The notes: a model not told the origin generated them from the letters alone. Positions 43,683-53,112 are shown, counted from the stretch's first letter. The stretch: DNA of 64,000 nucleotides from Croceivirga sp. (GCA_028284935.1 JANQQQ010000039.1:372001-436000); one strand, 5' to 3'. Made by a program: numbers and translations.

Positions 43683-44270
43683 TTAGTTGTTACGGGCCAT
43701 AGTGGTGAGAAACTCAACCAGATGGGCTATTGCCCTTGCCCTATGACTGATATTATTTTTTAGGTCCATGGAAAGTTCAGCAAACGTAAGATCCAAACCT
43801 TCAGGTTGAAAAATGGGATCGTACCCAAAACCCTTGGAGCCCTTTTTTTGTCGGGTAATTGTTCCATGGACGATTCCCTTAAACAAATACTGTTTTGAAT
43901 GCAGGTTAAGGGCGATAACAGTTTCAAAGCGTGCTGTTCGGTCCTCGTGGGGCTGCAGTTCCAGTAAGAGCTTGTCCATGTTCTTGTCGGCGTTCTTTTC
44001 CTCCCCGGCGTATCTGGCAGAATACACTCCAGGTGCGCCGTTCAAGGCATTGACCAATAGTCCTGTGTCATCGGAAAAACAAGGAAGACCATAATTCAAA
44101 GCAACATAATCCGCCTTTATTTGGGCGTTTTCCTCCAAAGTCTTTCCTGTTTCCGGAATTTCTTTATGGCATCCAATACCATCCAATGAAACCAATTTCA
44201 CATATTGAGGGACCAGCTTTTTTACTTCTTCAAATTTATTTTGATTGTGTGTGGCAAAGACCAATTTCAT
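43683..44270 (-). CDS. rdgB: Non-canonical purine NTP pyrophosphatase (RdgB/HAM1)
   Basis: 195 residues. MKLVFATHNQNKFEEVKKLV is the canonical start with the substrate-binding S/T-x-N-x-x-K motif, followed by FSDDTGLLV, GVYSARYAG and KGSKGFGYDPIFQP. It hydrolyses dITP, dXTP and ITP to monophosphates, keeping deaminated purines out of nucleic acids. It is encoded upstream of the DEAD-box helicase on the same strand and divergent from the ICMT-like gene. Confidence 0.94.
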   Translation of the reverse strand: MKLVFATHNQNKFEEVKKLVPQYVKLVSLDGIGCHKEIPETGKTLEENAQIKADYVALNYGLPCFSDDTGLLVNALNGAPGVYSARYAGEEKNADKNMDKLLLELQPHEDRTARFETVIALNLHSKQYLFKGIVHGTITRQKKGSKGFGYDPIFQPEGLDLTFAELSMDLKNNISHRARAIAHLVEFLTTMARNN

Positions 44271-44308
44271 AGAACCTACTTTGTAGGTAAAAATACTATT
44301 TTAGAAGC

Positions 44309-44761
44309 ATGAAGCTAAAGATTCTACCCCCCTTGGTAATGGTCATTTTTGGATGTTTTATGTATTTGGTGGACCGCTTTCTTCCTGTAGGTGAGTTTGA
44401 CTTTTTTGGAAGAAGGGAGATGAGCTATATCCTTTTGGCAGTAGGTTTTCTACTAATTATAGTTGCGGTTTTCCAGTTTATAAAAGCGAACACTACAACG
44501 GACCCCTTACACCCAGAAAAAGCCAAGCATTTGATAACGGGTGGCGTATTCAAATATACCCGTAACCCTATGTATTTGGGCATGTTGTTATTTTTAATTG
44601 CTTTTGGACTACACTTGGGAAATGCATTCAACACCCTTTTGGCTGCTGGCTATGTGTATTACATGAATCACTTTCAGATCAAACGTGAAGAAACGGTACT
44701 TATTGAACAGTTTGGTAAAGCGTACCTTTTGTACCTTAAAGCAGTAAGACGATGGTTCTAG
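44309..44761 (+). CDS. Isoprenylcysteine carboxyl methyltransferase-family membrane protein
   Basis: 150 residues with four hydrophobic segments. The ICMT/PEMT motif region GGVFKYTRNPMYLGMLLFL and the later E-E-x-x-L-x-x-x-F-G-x-x-Y pattern (REETVLIEQFGKAYLLYL) bind S-adenosylmethionine in this family. Bacteria have no prenylcysteine substrate here, so it presumably methylates a small lipid-like molecule or phospholipid. Divergent from rdgB with 38 bases between the starts. Confidence 0.85.
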   Translation: MKLKILPPLVMVIFGCFMYLVDRFLPVGEFDFFGRREMSYILLAVGFLLIIVAVFQFIKANTTTDPLHPEKAKHLITGGVFKYTRNPMYLGMLLFLIAFGLHLGNAFNTLLAAGYVYYMNHFQIKREETVLIEQFGKAYLLYLKAVRRWF

Positions 44762-44855
44762 TTTATGGAATTGACAATTATCTTCTTTTTAAAAAAGGAA
44801 ATTCGCAGTTCAAAACGGGAATTTATCAACCAACATCCCTTTTTTTGAACAACCG

Positions 44856-44886
44856 TTTTGCCCCCCTATTTTAATGGTTACTTTTA
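44856..44886 (+). promoter_or_regulatory. Candidate promoter of the serBA fusion
   Basis: TTTTG at 44856-44860 and TACTTTTA at 44879-44886 are separated by 18 bases and lie 19 bases before the fusion ATG. The final base of the -7 box departs from TANNTTTG. Confidence 0.4.
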
Positions 44887-44904
44887 CCGCTTAATTCTGA
44901 TAAA

Positions 44905-46797
44905 ATGGTGGAAACCAGCCGGAAGTACGTGTTTGATTTTGATAGTACGCTGACCCAAGTAGAGGCCTTGGACGTTTTGGCGGAAATGACCCTAAAGGGT
45001 AAATCAAATAGGGATGAAATCCTTGAAGAAATTCAGAGCATAACCAATTTGGGCATTGATGGAGAAATTTCCTTTACGGAATCCTTGGAACGAAGGATTA
45101 GGCTTTTGGAGGCCCATAAAAGTGACCTGGAGCCCCTAATTGCAGACCTCCGCCAAAAAATTTCAAAATCCATCAAGGAAAACAAGGAATTCTTTCAATC
45201 CCATGCCGATGACATATATGTGATATCTTGCGGATTTAAGGAGTTTATCGATCCTATTGTGGCCGAGTACAATATTCCATCAAAACGGGTGTATGCCAAC
45301 ACTTTTAAGTTTAATGATGAGGGTAAGATCATTGGCTTTGATGAGACCAATATATTGTCCTCGCACAACGGTAAAATAGAATGCTTGAAAAACCTGGATT
45401 TAGAAGGTGAGGTTCAGGTTATTGGTGATGGATACAGCGACTATGTGATGCGAGAAGCTGGAATTGCCCATAAATTTTTCGCTTATACCGAGAATGTACA
45501 TCGAGAGAAGGCCGCAAATAATGCAGATTTTGTGGCACCTAATTTAAATGAGTTTTTGTTTGTGAACGATTTACCAAGAAAAATATCCTATCCCAAGAAC
45601 AGAATTAAGATTTTATTGCTTGAAAATGTCCATCCGGCGGCATTTGACAATTTGTCAAATGATGGGTTTTCCGTAGAACTGGTCAAGCATAGTATCCCGG
45701 AGGAGGAACTCATGGAGAAGATCAAGGGAATTCATGTGCTGGGTATCCGCTCCAAAACACAGGTGACTAAAAAAGTACTTGAAGCTGCTGACCGACTTTT
45801 GGTTATTGGGGCTTTTTGCATTGGTACCAAGCAGATAGATTTGGATACCGCTAAGAAAAGTGGGGTAGTGGTCTTCAATGCTCCCTATAGTAATACGCGC
45901 TCCGTTGTTGAGTTGGCTATAGGTCAAATCATCATGTTGATGCGCAGTGTTTTTTTGAGAAGTACCGAAATCCATCAGGGGAAATGGTTTAAGACCGCCA
46001 TAAATTCCCATGAGGTAAGGGGAAAGAACCTTGGTATTGTTGGTTATGGAAATATAGGCAAGCAACTTTCTGTTCTTGCGGAGGCCCTTGGTATGCGGGT
46101 GTATTACTATGATATTGAGGACCGATTGGCATTGGGAAACGCTATTAGATGCAATACCTTAGAGGACGTACTAAGGGTATCCGATGTGGTTACATTGCAC
46201 ATTGATGATAATAAGGCCAATGAGCATTTTATTGGCGAGAGGGAAATTGGTCAGATGCGCGATGGGGCCATGCTCATTAACCTTTCGAGGGGATTTGTGG
46301 TGGATATTGAGGCTTTGGTCAAGGCGTTAAAATCAAAAAAATTGGGAGGTGCTGCTATCGACGTATATCCTGAAGAGCCCAGAAGTAACGGAGATTTTAG
46401 AACCGAACTCCAAGGCTTGGAAAATGTCATCCTTACACCTCATGTGGGCGGAAGTACACAAGAGGCGCAACGTGATATTGCTGATTTTGTACCCAATAAG
46501 ATCATGGACTATATCAATTCTGGAAATACGGTTGATGCCGTCAACTTTCCGAACATTCGCCTTCCAAAGCAGAACAACTCGCACCGATTTCTGCACATTC
46601 ATGAGAATGTGCCTGGCGTAATGGCAAAAATCAATGAGGTTTTGGCCAAATTTGAGATGAATATAACGGGACAGTACCTTTCCACGGATGCCGATGTAGG
46701 CTATGTAATTACAGATTTGGATAAGGATTATAACAAAGAAGTTATCAAGGCCCTGAAGAGTGTTGAACATACCATTAAGTTCCGTGTCCTCTATTGA
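44905..46797 (+). CDS. Fused phosphoserine phosphatase / 3-phosphoglycerate dehydrogenase (SerB-SerA)
   Basis: 630 residues in one uninterrupted frame. Residues 1-215 are a HAD phosphatase with D11-x-D13-S-T (FDFDSTLTQ), S108 in VISCGF, K157 and GDGYSD (174-179), the full phosphoserine phosphatase set. Residues about 233-545 are D-3-phosphoglycerate dehydrogenase with GxGxxG at 380-385 (VGYGNIGKQL), R462 and catalytic H513 (TPHVGGSTQEAQ). An ACT domain (about 560-630) follows, as used for serine feedback. First and third steps of serine synthesis are thus in a single chain; serC must lie elsewhere. It has its own candidate promoter. Confidence 0.93.
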   Translation: MVETSRKYVFDFDSTLTQVEALDVLAEMTLKGKSNRDEILEEIQSITNLGIDGEISFTESLERRIRLLEAHKSDLEPLIADLRQKISKSIKENKEFFQSHADDIYVISCGFKEFIDPIVAEYNIPSKRVYANTFKFNDEGKIIGFDETNILSSHNGKIECLKNLDLEGEVQVIGDGYSDYVMREAGIAHKFFAYTENVHREKAANNADFVAPNLNEFLFVNDLPRKISYPKNRIKILLLENVHPAAFDNLSNDGFSVELVKHSIPEEELMEKIKGIHVLGIRSKTQVTKKVLEAADRLLVIGAFCIGTKQIDLDTAKKSGVVVFNAPYSNTRSVVELAIGQIIMLMRSVFLRSTEIHQGKWFKTAINSHEVRGKNLGIVGYGNIGKQLSVLAEALGMRVYYYDIEDRLALGNAIRCNTLEDVLRVSDVVTLHIDDNKANEHFIGEREIGQMRDGAMLINLSRGFVVDIEALVKALKSKKLGGAAIDVYPEEPRSNGDFRTELQGLENVILTPHVGGSTQEAQRDIADFVPNKIMDYINSGNTVDAVNFPNIRLPKQNNSHRFLHIHENVPGVMAKINEVLAKFEMNITGQYLSTDADVGYVITDLDKDYNKEVIKALKSVEHTIKFRVLY

Positions 46798-46926
46798 TTC
46801 CGTAGGCACCACCACAATTACCATAGGGTTTCACTAGCGGTCATTGCCCTTTCACAACATTTTTGGTGCCCACCTATTTTTTAAACATAAATTGTAGGTA
46901 AATTCTTATGTTTTAAAATAGGGGTA

Positions 46927-47856
46927 TTGAAAATAGGGAAGTATACTATATTCAAAAAAGGGTTCCGTGCCTACTACCTGTTGGTGGTTTCCATCATACT
47001 GTTGACCATTGCCATGCAGACCATAGTTCAATATTCCTTGGATAAGCAACGTAACACGGCATTGGTGGTCAACCTTGCGGGCTATCAACGTACCCTTGGC
47101 CAACAGCTTTTAAATGAGGCGTATTCCTGTCGTTTTCATAACTGTAACTATGCCGAATTAAAGTTGACGCTGAACAAGTTGTTACAACGAAATATCTTAT
47201 TACAAAATGGAAGTGATGTTCTTGAAATTGCTCCTTTACAGAGTGATGAAATTAGCAGAAACTTTCGTAGGCTCATGCCTTATTTGGTCTGGTTTGAATC
47301 CAATATGTCTAATATTCAGGACATTGAGGGATTGGCATTCAATGATATTCGTTATCGCGTGGATAGGTTCACTCAAATAATGAACGACATAGTGCTGCAA
47401 TTCCAAAAAAAATCGGAGGAGGATATAAGGACTATGCGAATCATAGAATTGGAATTGGCCATTTTCTCCGTTTTGATCGTGTTGTTTGAAATCTTCTTTA
47501 TTGTGAATCCTATAATCAATCGCATCATGAAGCAAAAGAAGAAACTTGCTGAGATTGCGTGGCATCAATCCCATGTATTTTCTTCCCATATGAAGAACAT
47601 CAAGGATTTACAATATGTATTGAAGGTGGAAAAGAACGCTGAGCGAAGGGATGAAATTGTAAAGTTTATTTATGAGGAATTGGACCATTTGGATCAGGTA
47701 TCCCAAACCATGCAAAAGTCCTTAAAGAAGAGCGAGCATATGACATTACCCCATCAGAAGATATGGAAGAAAATAGAAGATATGTTGGAAAAATACCATA
47801 TTGTGCCCTCTGAAGAAATCACTGATGATGATATGGTTCATTCCTTAAAATCGTAA
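46927..47856 (+). CDS. PilJ-type membrane sensor with orphan histidine-kinase dimerisation segment
   Basis: 309 residues. Two membrane segments (about 16-35 and 177-198) enclose a periplasmic helical domain whose NLAGYQRTLGQQLLNEAY matches the PilJ type-IV-pilus N-terminal sensor motif. After the second segment, EIAWHQSHVFSSHMKNIKDL resembles the HisKA phospho-acceptor helix of Bacteroidota kinases (AWxQSH), then a second helix. The ATP-binding domain is missing and the frame ends in an acidic tail. The start is TTG at 46927, with no better start nearby. Its end overlaps the convergent rlmH by 38 bases. Confidence 0.7.
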   Translation: MKIGKYTIFKKGFRAYYLLVVSIILLTIAMQTIVQYSLDKQRNTALVVNLAGYQRTLGQQLLNEAYSCRFHNCNYAELKLTLNKLLQRNILLQNGSDVLEIAPLQSDEISRNFRRLMPYLVWFESNMSNIQDIEGLAFNDIRYRVDRFTQIMNDIVLQFQKKSEEDIRTMRIIELELAIFSVLIVLFEIFFIVNPIINRIMKQKKKLAEIAWHQSHVFSSHMKNIKDLQYVLKVEKNAERRDEIVKFIYEELDHLDQVSQTMQKSLKKSEHMTLPHQKIWKKIEDMLEKYHIVPSEEITDDDMVHSLKS

Positions 47857-48292
47857 AGGCACGGTAGAGCTGTTCCACAAAGAACAACCGCACCATTTGG
47901 TGCGAGAACGTCATTTTGGAAAGGCTAACACTAGCATTGCTCCTTTTTTTCACCCGTTCATCAAACCCATAGGGACCTCCTGTGACGAAGACCAAATTCC
48001 TCAAGCCACTGTTCATTTTCTTTTGAAGGTATGTGGAAAAATCAACCGAAGTATATTGTTTCCCGTTTTCGTCCAATAGGACGAAATCATCGGAAGGGTC
48101 AAGGTGTTTTAAAATGAGTTCGCCCTCCTTTATGGTCTGTTCTTTTTTGGATAGGTTTTTTGTGTTTTTTAGCTGAGGTATGGTAAGTACTTCGAATCTT
48201 GTATAGTGTTTTAACCGATGGGCATACTCCAAAATAAGGCTTTCAAGCGCTTTGTTCTCCGTTTTTCCGACAACAATTAATTTTACGGTCAT
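47819..48292 (-). CDS. rlmH: 23S rRNA (pseudouridine1915-N3)-methyltransferase
   Basis: 157 residues, standard for RlmH. SPOUT-fold signatures are DDFVLLDENGKQYTS, LVFVTGGPYGF and MTFSHQMVRLFFVEQLYRA, followed by the conserved end ILRNEPYHHQ. It methylates pseudouridine 1915 in helix 69 of mature 70S ribosomes. The last 38 bases overlap the end of the sensor gene on the other strand. Confidence 0.96.
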   Translation of the reverse strand: MTVKLIVVGKTENKALESLILEYAHRLKHYTRFEVLTIPQLKNTKNLSKKEQTIKEGELILKHLDPSDDFVLLDENGKQYTSVDFSTYLQKKMNSGLRNLVFVTGGPYGFDERVKKRSNASVSLSKMTFSHQMVRLFFVEQLYRAFTILRNEPYHHQ

Positions 48293-48384
48293 TAAATGGG
48301 CTTTGGCTCAAAAGTACTATTTGTATCATATGGGAAATATTCCATAGGTCACCTTTTTAGTATTTTCGCTGAAAATATTTCCAC

Positions 48385-49242
48385 ATGATTTCTAAGGAGC
48401 AATTTCAGAAAGAATTAGATCTCATCATTTCCAATGCCATTCGTGAGGATATTGGTGATGGGGATCATAGCTCCTTGGCGTGTATACCAAAAACCGCTTT
48501 TGGGAAGGCAAAATTGTTGGTTAAGGATGAAGGTATATTGGCCGGAGTTGATTTTGCCAAACAAGTATTTGCTTATGTTGATGGTGAATTGAAGCTGGAG
48601 GTTGAGATGAGCGACGGGAATCACGTAAAACATGGAGATGTGGCCTTTTATATTGAGGGCAGCTCCCAAAGTATTCTTAAGTCGGAACGATTGGTGCTCA
48701 ATGCCATGCAACGCATGAGTGCCATCGCAACCAAAACGGCTTTTTATGTAGACCTTTTAAAAGGAACAAAAGCAAAGATTTTGGATACGCGAAAAACCAC
48801 TCCTGGAATTCGCGCTTTAGAGAAGTGGGCAGTTAAAATAGGAGGAGGGGAGAACCATCGATTTGCATTGTATGACATGATTATGCTAAAGGATAATCAT
48901 ATTGATTTTGCCGGAGGGATAACCAAAGCAATTGGTATGACCCAAGAATACCTCGAGAGGTTGGACAAGGATTTAAAAATAATCGTGGAGGCGAGAAACC
49001 TGAGGGAGGTGGAGGAAATCTTGAAATCAGATGGGGTGTATCGCATCCTCTTGGATAATTTTAATTACACCGATACCAAAAGAGCAGTGAGCCTGATTGG
49101 TGACCGGTGTCTTACGGAATCTTCCGGGGGTATCAATGAAAAGACCATAAGAAAGTATGCGGATTGTGGGGTGGATTATATTTCCTCAGGCGCCTTGACC
49201 CATTCGGTTCATAACATGGATTTGAGTTTAAAAGCAATTTGA
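48385..49242 (+). CDS. nadC: Nicotinate-nucleotide pyrophosphorylase (quinolinate phosphoribosyltransferase)
   Basis: 285 residues, family length. It converts quinolinate and PRPP to nicotinate mononucleotide in NAD synthesis. DGDHSSLACIP, the substrate region DTRKTTPGIRALEKWAVKIG, and ESSGGINEKTIRKYADCGVD are conserved. The yihY-like gene starts on the next base after its stop, opening the nadC-yihY-DUF2147-priA run. Confidence 0.96.
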   Translation: MISKEQFQKELDLIISNAIREDIGDGDHSSLACIPKTAFGKAKLLVKDEGILAGVDFAKQVFAYVDGELKLEVEMSDGNHVKHGDVAFYIEGSSQSILKSERLVLNAMQRMSAIATKTAFYVDLLKGTKAKILDTRKTTPGIRALEKWAVKIGGGENHRFALYDMIMLKDNHIDFAGGITKAIGMTQEYLERLDKDLKIIVEARNLREVEEILKSDGVYRILLDNFNYTDTKRAVSLIGDRCLTESSGGINEKTIRKYADCGVDYISSGALTHSVHNMDLSLKAI

Positions 49243-50223
49243 ATGTCCCAAGAGATTGAGGAGAAGTTAGAAAAGATACCCGTTGTCAACTGGGGGGTCC
49301 GCTTGCTAAAACGGATAAAACTTCCGGGCTTTGAAGGACTTTCAGCTTACGACCTATCCGAAATATACATCATTGGTATCATTGAGGGGGCATTGTCAAG
49401 CAGGGCCAGTGCCATTGCTTTCAGTGTTTTTCTGGCGATTTTTCCTTTACTGATTTTTTTGGTTACACTAATTCCCTTTGTTATTCCCTATGTAAGAATC
49501 GGTAACGAAAATTTTGATACGCAGTTTCTATTGTTTTTGGAATCTTTCCTGCCTACTGCCACTGGGGATTATTTTGAAGAGATTTATAAACAAATTAAGG
49601 ATCAAAAACGTGGGGGGCTCTTGTCATCCGCTTTTGGTCTATCCATATTTTTGGTCGCCAACGGTGTGAATTCCATCTTCAGCGCCTTTGAAGATTCGTA
49701 TCATGTAGAGCTCACCCGAAATTTTATACGGCAATACGCCTATGCCCTAATGGTAGGGCTCCTACTGAGTATATTGCTCATAGTTGGAGCCGTCGCCTTC
49801 GTGTATTTTGAATTTTATATCGTGGAGTATACCACTGAATATTTTGGAAAACGGTTTAGCTATGACGTGGAAAAGGTGGACGATTTTGGGCTTCAGTTGG
49901 CCAAGGTGCTGTTCTTTTTCCTGTTGTCCTATTTGACTACGGCCATTTTGTATTATTTCGGTACCGTAGAAGGTCGAAAAGCTAGGTTTTTTTCCATAGG
50001 AGCGCTGGTCACGGCCATATTGTTTCTTTTAACTTCCTATTTATTCGGAGTCTATGTGGAGAAGTTTGCGCGCTATAATGAACTTTATGGTGCACTGGGT
50101 GGATTGCTGATATTAATGTTTTATATATGGCTTAACTCCAATATATTGCTATTGGGTTTTGAATTGAACGCTACCTTACACTCCCTAAGAAAAAATGTAA
50201 ATAAAAAACTGCAAGATGAATAA
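49243..50223 (+). CDS. YihY/BrkB-family inner membrane protein
   Basis: 326 residues with six hydrophobic segments. SRASAIAFSVFLAIFPLLIFL, TGDYFEEIYKQIKD and the conserved glycine-rich GALGGLLILMFYIWLNSNILLLGFELNA are characteristic. The protein was once called ribonuclease BN, which is incorrect. Its transport or envelope role is unsettled. The start directly abuts the nadC stop, and the end overlaps the DUF2147 gene by eight bases. Confidence 0.92.
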   Translation: MSQEIEEKLEKIPVVNWGVRLLKRIKLPGFEGLSAYDLSEIYIIGIIEGALSSRASAIAFSVFLAIFPLLIFLVTLIPFVIPYVRIGNENFDTQFLLFLESFLPTATGDYFEEIYKQIKDQKRGGLLSSAFGLSIFLVANGVNSIFSAFEDSYHVELTRNFIRQYAYALMVGLLLSILLIVGAVAFVYFEFYIVEYTTEYFGKRFSYDVEKVDDFGLQLAKVLFFFLLSYLTTAILYYFGTVEGRKARFFSIGALVTAILFLLTSYLFGVYVEKFARYNELYGALGGLLILMFYIWLNSNILLLGFELNATLHSLRKNVNKKLQDE

Positions 50224-50647
50224 GATACTATTTGGAATCGTACTATTTTTTTTGGCCGGGGGACCGCTTACGGCACAATCCATATTTGGGAAATGGAAAA
50301 CAGTGGACGATGAAACGGGTGAGACAAAGTCCATTGTGGAAATCTATCAAAACAACGGAAAGGTATATGGGAAAGTAAAGCAACTCCTTGAAAAGGGTAG
50401 GGAAAACGCCGTGTGCATTAAATGTGAAGGCGATTTAAAAGACCAACCCATTGTAGGAATGAATGTTGTTCTTGGACTGAAAAAAAATGGCGACGAGTAC
50501 TCCGGTGGGAAATTGTTTGACCCAGAAAAAGGGAAGTCCTATAAAGGTAAAATTTGGTTGAACTCTCAAAACCCAAACAAGCTCATGGTACGGGGATATA
50601 TTGCTTTTCTGTATCGCACGCAAACCTGGTTGCGTGTTACTGACTAA
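50216..50647 (+). CDS. DUF2147 exported protein
   Basis: 143 residues with a signal peptide (about 1-20, ending PLTAQS). The mature part shows DUF2147 features: SIFGKWKTVDDETGETKSIVE, a C-x-x-C pair in VCIKCEGDLKDQPIVG and MVRGYIAFLYRTQTWLR. The compact beta-barrel family is common in Bacteroidota and Proteobacteria with no defined role. It overlaps the yihY-like gene by eight bases and precedes priA by eight. Confidence 0.88.
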   Translation: MNKILFGIVLFFLAGGPLTAQSIFGKWKTVDDETGETKSIVEIYQNNGKVYGKVKQLLEKGRENAVCIKCEGDLKDQPIVGMNVVLGLKKNGDEYSGGKLFDPEKGKSYKGKIWLNSQNPNKLMVRGYIAFLYRTQTWLRVTD

Positions 50648-50655
50648 ATTTGTCC

Positions 50656-53112
50656 ATGCCCTACTTTTTAGATGTTATCCTTCCCATTCCGGTAGAACGG
50701 ACCTTTACGTACAGTATTACCGCTGAACAGGTATCGGGTATCCAACCGGGCATGCGGGTGGCGGTACCCTTTGGAAAATCCAAGATATATACGGCTATCA
50801 CTTTTAGGGTACATCAAATACCTCCAACGGCGTATGAAGCGAAAGAAATCCATGAAGTTTTGGATGACACTCCAATTATTGCTCCATTACAACTTGAGCA
50901 TTGGCGGTGGATTGCCGAATACTATATGTGCACCTTGGGAGAGGTCGTAAGGGCGGGAACTCCCAGTATGTTCCTTTTGGAGAGTGAAACCTTAATAGTG
51001 CCTGGGCAAATCAAGGAAATAGATGAAAGTAGGCTAAAAGATGATGAATTTTTGGTAGTTGAGGCATTACATCACCAAACTTCACTACAGATCAACGATG
51101 TAATTCAAATAACGGGAAAGAAGCGGGTACTGCCATTAATCAATGGATTGGTGCATAAGGGGGTGATAAAGTTAAAAGAACGAATTCAAGAAAAATACCG
51201 ACCAAAACAAGTAAAGTATATTAAGCTTAGTTCCGATTTTGATTCCGAGGAAGCCTTGGAATCCCTATTGAAGCAACTGGAACGAGCACCCAAACAAAGT
51301 CAGGCGGTACTATCGTATTTCAATATCAGGGGGAGCCACAAAAAACCACTTAAGGTTGCTGATTTGGAAAACGAAAGTGGTGTTTCCAAAGCGGTTATAA
51401 AGGCCTTGGTGGAAAAATCCATTTTTGAGGAATTTGAAATTCAAACCGATAGGGTCATTTTTGAATCCAATCAAAAAACAGCAACAGACATACAGTTAAA
51501 TACGTTGCAAGCAGGGGCCTTAAAAGATATCCAGATCGGTTTTGGACAAGGAAAGGTCTGTCTTTTACATGGGGTGACTTCCTCAGGAAAGACTGAGGTT
51601 TACATCAAACTTATTCAAAGCGCCTTGGCATCAGGAAAACAAATTCTTTACCTTTTGCCTGAAATCGCCTTGACCTCCCAATTGATCAATCGGCTTAAGG
51701 CCTTTTTTGGAAACCAGATAGCCGTTTATCATTCTAGATATTCACAAAATGAAAGGGTGGAGGTTTGGCAAAACGTCCTACAAAAAAACGAAAAAGCCAA
51801 AATAGTGCTTGGCACAAGATCCGCTCTCTTTCTTCCTTTTACCGATTTGGGATTGATCATTGTGGATGAGGAACATGAGCAGTCTTTTAAACAGTTTGAC
51901 CCCGCACCAAGGTACCATGCCCGTGATTCGGCCATTTACCTCGCCAGTTTACACAGAGCCAACTGTTTATTGGGTTCGGCCACGCCCAGTATAGAAAGTT
52001 ATGCCAATGCAAAGAAGGGAAAATATGGTTTAGCGGAGATCTCCCATCGCTATGGGGACGTTTTGATGCCAGAAATAGAATTGGTGGACATTAAGGAAGC
52101 ACGTCGTAAAAAGCGGATGCATGGTCATTTTTCGGAACGACTTCTCAATGGTATTCAAGAGGCGCTTGACGAAGGGGAACAGATCATTCTTTTTCAAAAC
52201 AGAAGGGGATTTGCCCCGATCATAGAATGTACCACCTGCGGTCACTCCCCGCAATGCCCCAACTGCGATGTCAGTTTAACGTTCCACCAATACCACCAAC
52301 AGTTGCGTTGTCACTATTGCGGTTTCAATATTCCTATGCTAAAGGGCTGCCCGGCTTGTGGAAATTCCACATTGGATACCAAAGGTTTTGGGACGGAACA
52401 GGTAGAGGAAGAGTTAAAGCAACTATTCCCTGAAGTAAAAGTAGGACGAATGGATTTGGATACTACTCGCGGAAAATATGCCCACGAAAAGCTCATTACT
52501 GCCTTTGAAGCCCAAGAAATGGATGTTTTGGTGGGAACACAAATGATTACGAAAGGACTGGATTTCAGAAATGTGGGACTTGTTGGAATCATGAATGCGG
52601 ATACCCTGCTCAACTTTCCTGATTATCGCGCCCATGAACGAAGTTTTCAATTATTGGTACAGGTGGCCGGTAGGGCAGGTAGGACCAAAAAAAGGGGTAA
52701 GGTATTGGTTCAAACATACAACCCTTACCATCAAGTATTGCAACAAGTCTCTAGGTATGAATATTCAAATTTTTTTCAGGAGCAGTGGTATGAACGGGAG
52801 CAGTTTAAATATCCCCCGCATATTAAAATGCTCAGAATTACCCTTAAGGCTAGGGATTTCAATACCCTAAATGAAGCTAGTGCCTGGCTGGCCACCTCCC
52901 TTAGAAATGTTTTGAAGTGCACAGTTTTAGGTCCTGAATCGCCTGTGGTTTCCAGAATACGCAATGAGTACTTAAAGAATATTCTGGTGAAGTTTGATGC
53001 GTCGGAATCCGTTTCCAAGGCAAAAAAAAGCATCAAAAGAGTGGAACAATCCTTTGATGCTATTTCTAAATATAGAAGTGTTAGGGTGGTCTATGATGTG
53101 GACCACATTTAA
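50656..53112 (+). CDS. priA: Primosomal protein N' (PriA helicase)
   Basis: 818 residues from the ATG at 50656; a TTG two codons upstream is also possible. The N-terminal DNA-binding domain begins YFLDVILPIPVERTFTYS. Helicase motifs include GVTSSGKTEVYIK, VDEEHEQSFKQ and the zinc-binding region with eight cysteines (CTTCGHSPQCPNC; CHYCGF; CPACG). It restarts collapsed replication forks. It ends the four-gene nadC run and converges on the LytTR regulator with no spacing. Confidence 0.95.
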   Translation: MPYFLDVILPIPVERTFTYSITAEQVSGIQPGMRVAVPFGKSKIYTAITFRVHQIPPTAYEAKEIHEVLDDTPIIAPLQLEHWRWIAEYYMCTLGEVVRAGTPSMFLLESETLIVPGQIKEIDESRLKDDEFLVVEALHHQTSLQINDVIQITGKKRVLPLINGLVHKGVIKLKERIQEKYRPKQVKYIKLSSDFDSEEALESLLKQLERAPKQSQAVLSYFNIRGSHKKPLKVADLENESGVSKAVIKALVEKSIFEEFEIQTDRVIFESNQKTATDIQLNTLQAGALKDIQIGFGQGKVCLLHGVTSSGKTEVYIKLIQSALASGKQILYLLPEIALTSQLINRLKAFFGNQIAVYHSRYSQNERVEVWQNVLQKNEKAKIVLGTRSALFLPFTDLGLIIVDEEHEQSFKQFDPAPRYHARDSAIYLASLHRANCLLGSATPSIESYANAKKGKYGLAEISHRYGDVLMPEIELVDIKEARRKKRMHGHFSERLLNGIQEALDEGEQIILFQNRRGFAPIIECTTCGHSPQCPNCDVSLTFHQYHQQLRCHYCGFNIPMLKGCPACGNSTLDTKGFGTEQVEEELKQLFPEVKVGRMDLDTTRGKYAHEKLITAFEAQEMDVLVGTQMITKGLDFRNVGLVGIMNADTLLNFPDYRAHERSFQLLVQVAGRAGRTKKRGKVLVQTYNPYHQVLQQVSRYEYSNFFQEQWYEREQFKYPPHIKMLRITLKARDFNTLNEASAWLATSLRNVLKCTVLGPESPVVSRIRNEYLKNILVKFDASESVSKAKKSIKRVEQSFDAISKYRSVRVVYDVDHI

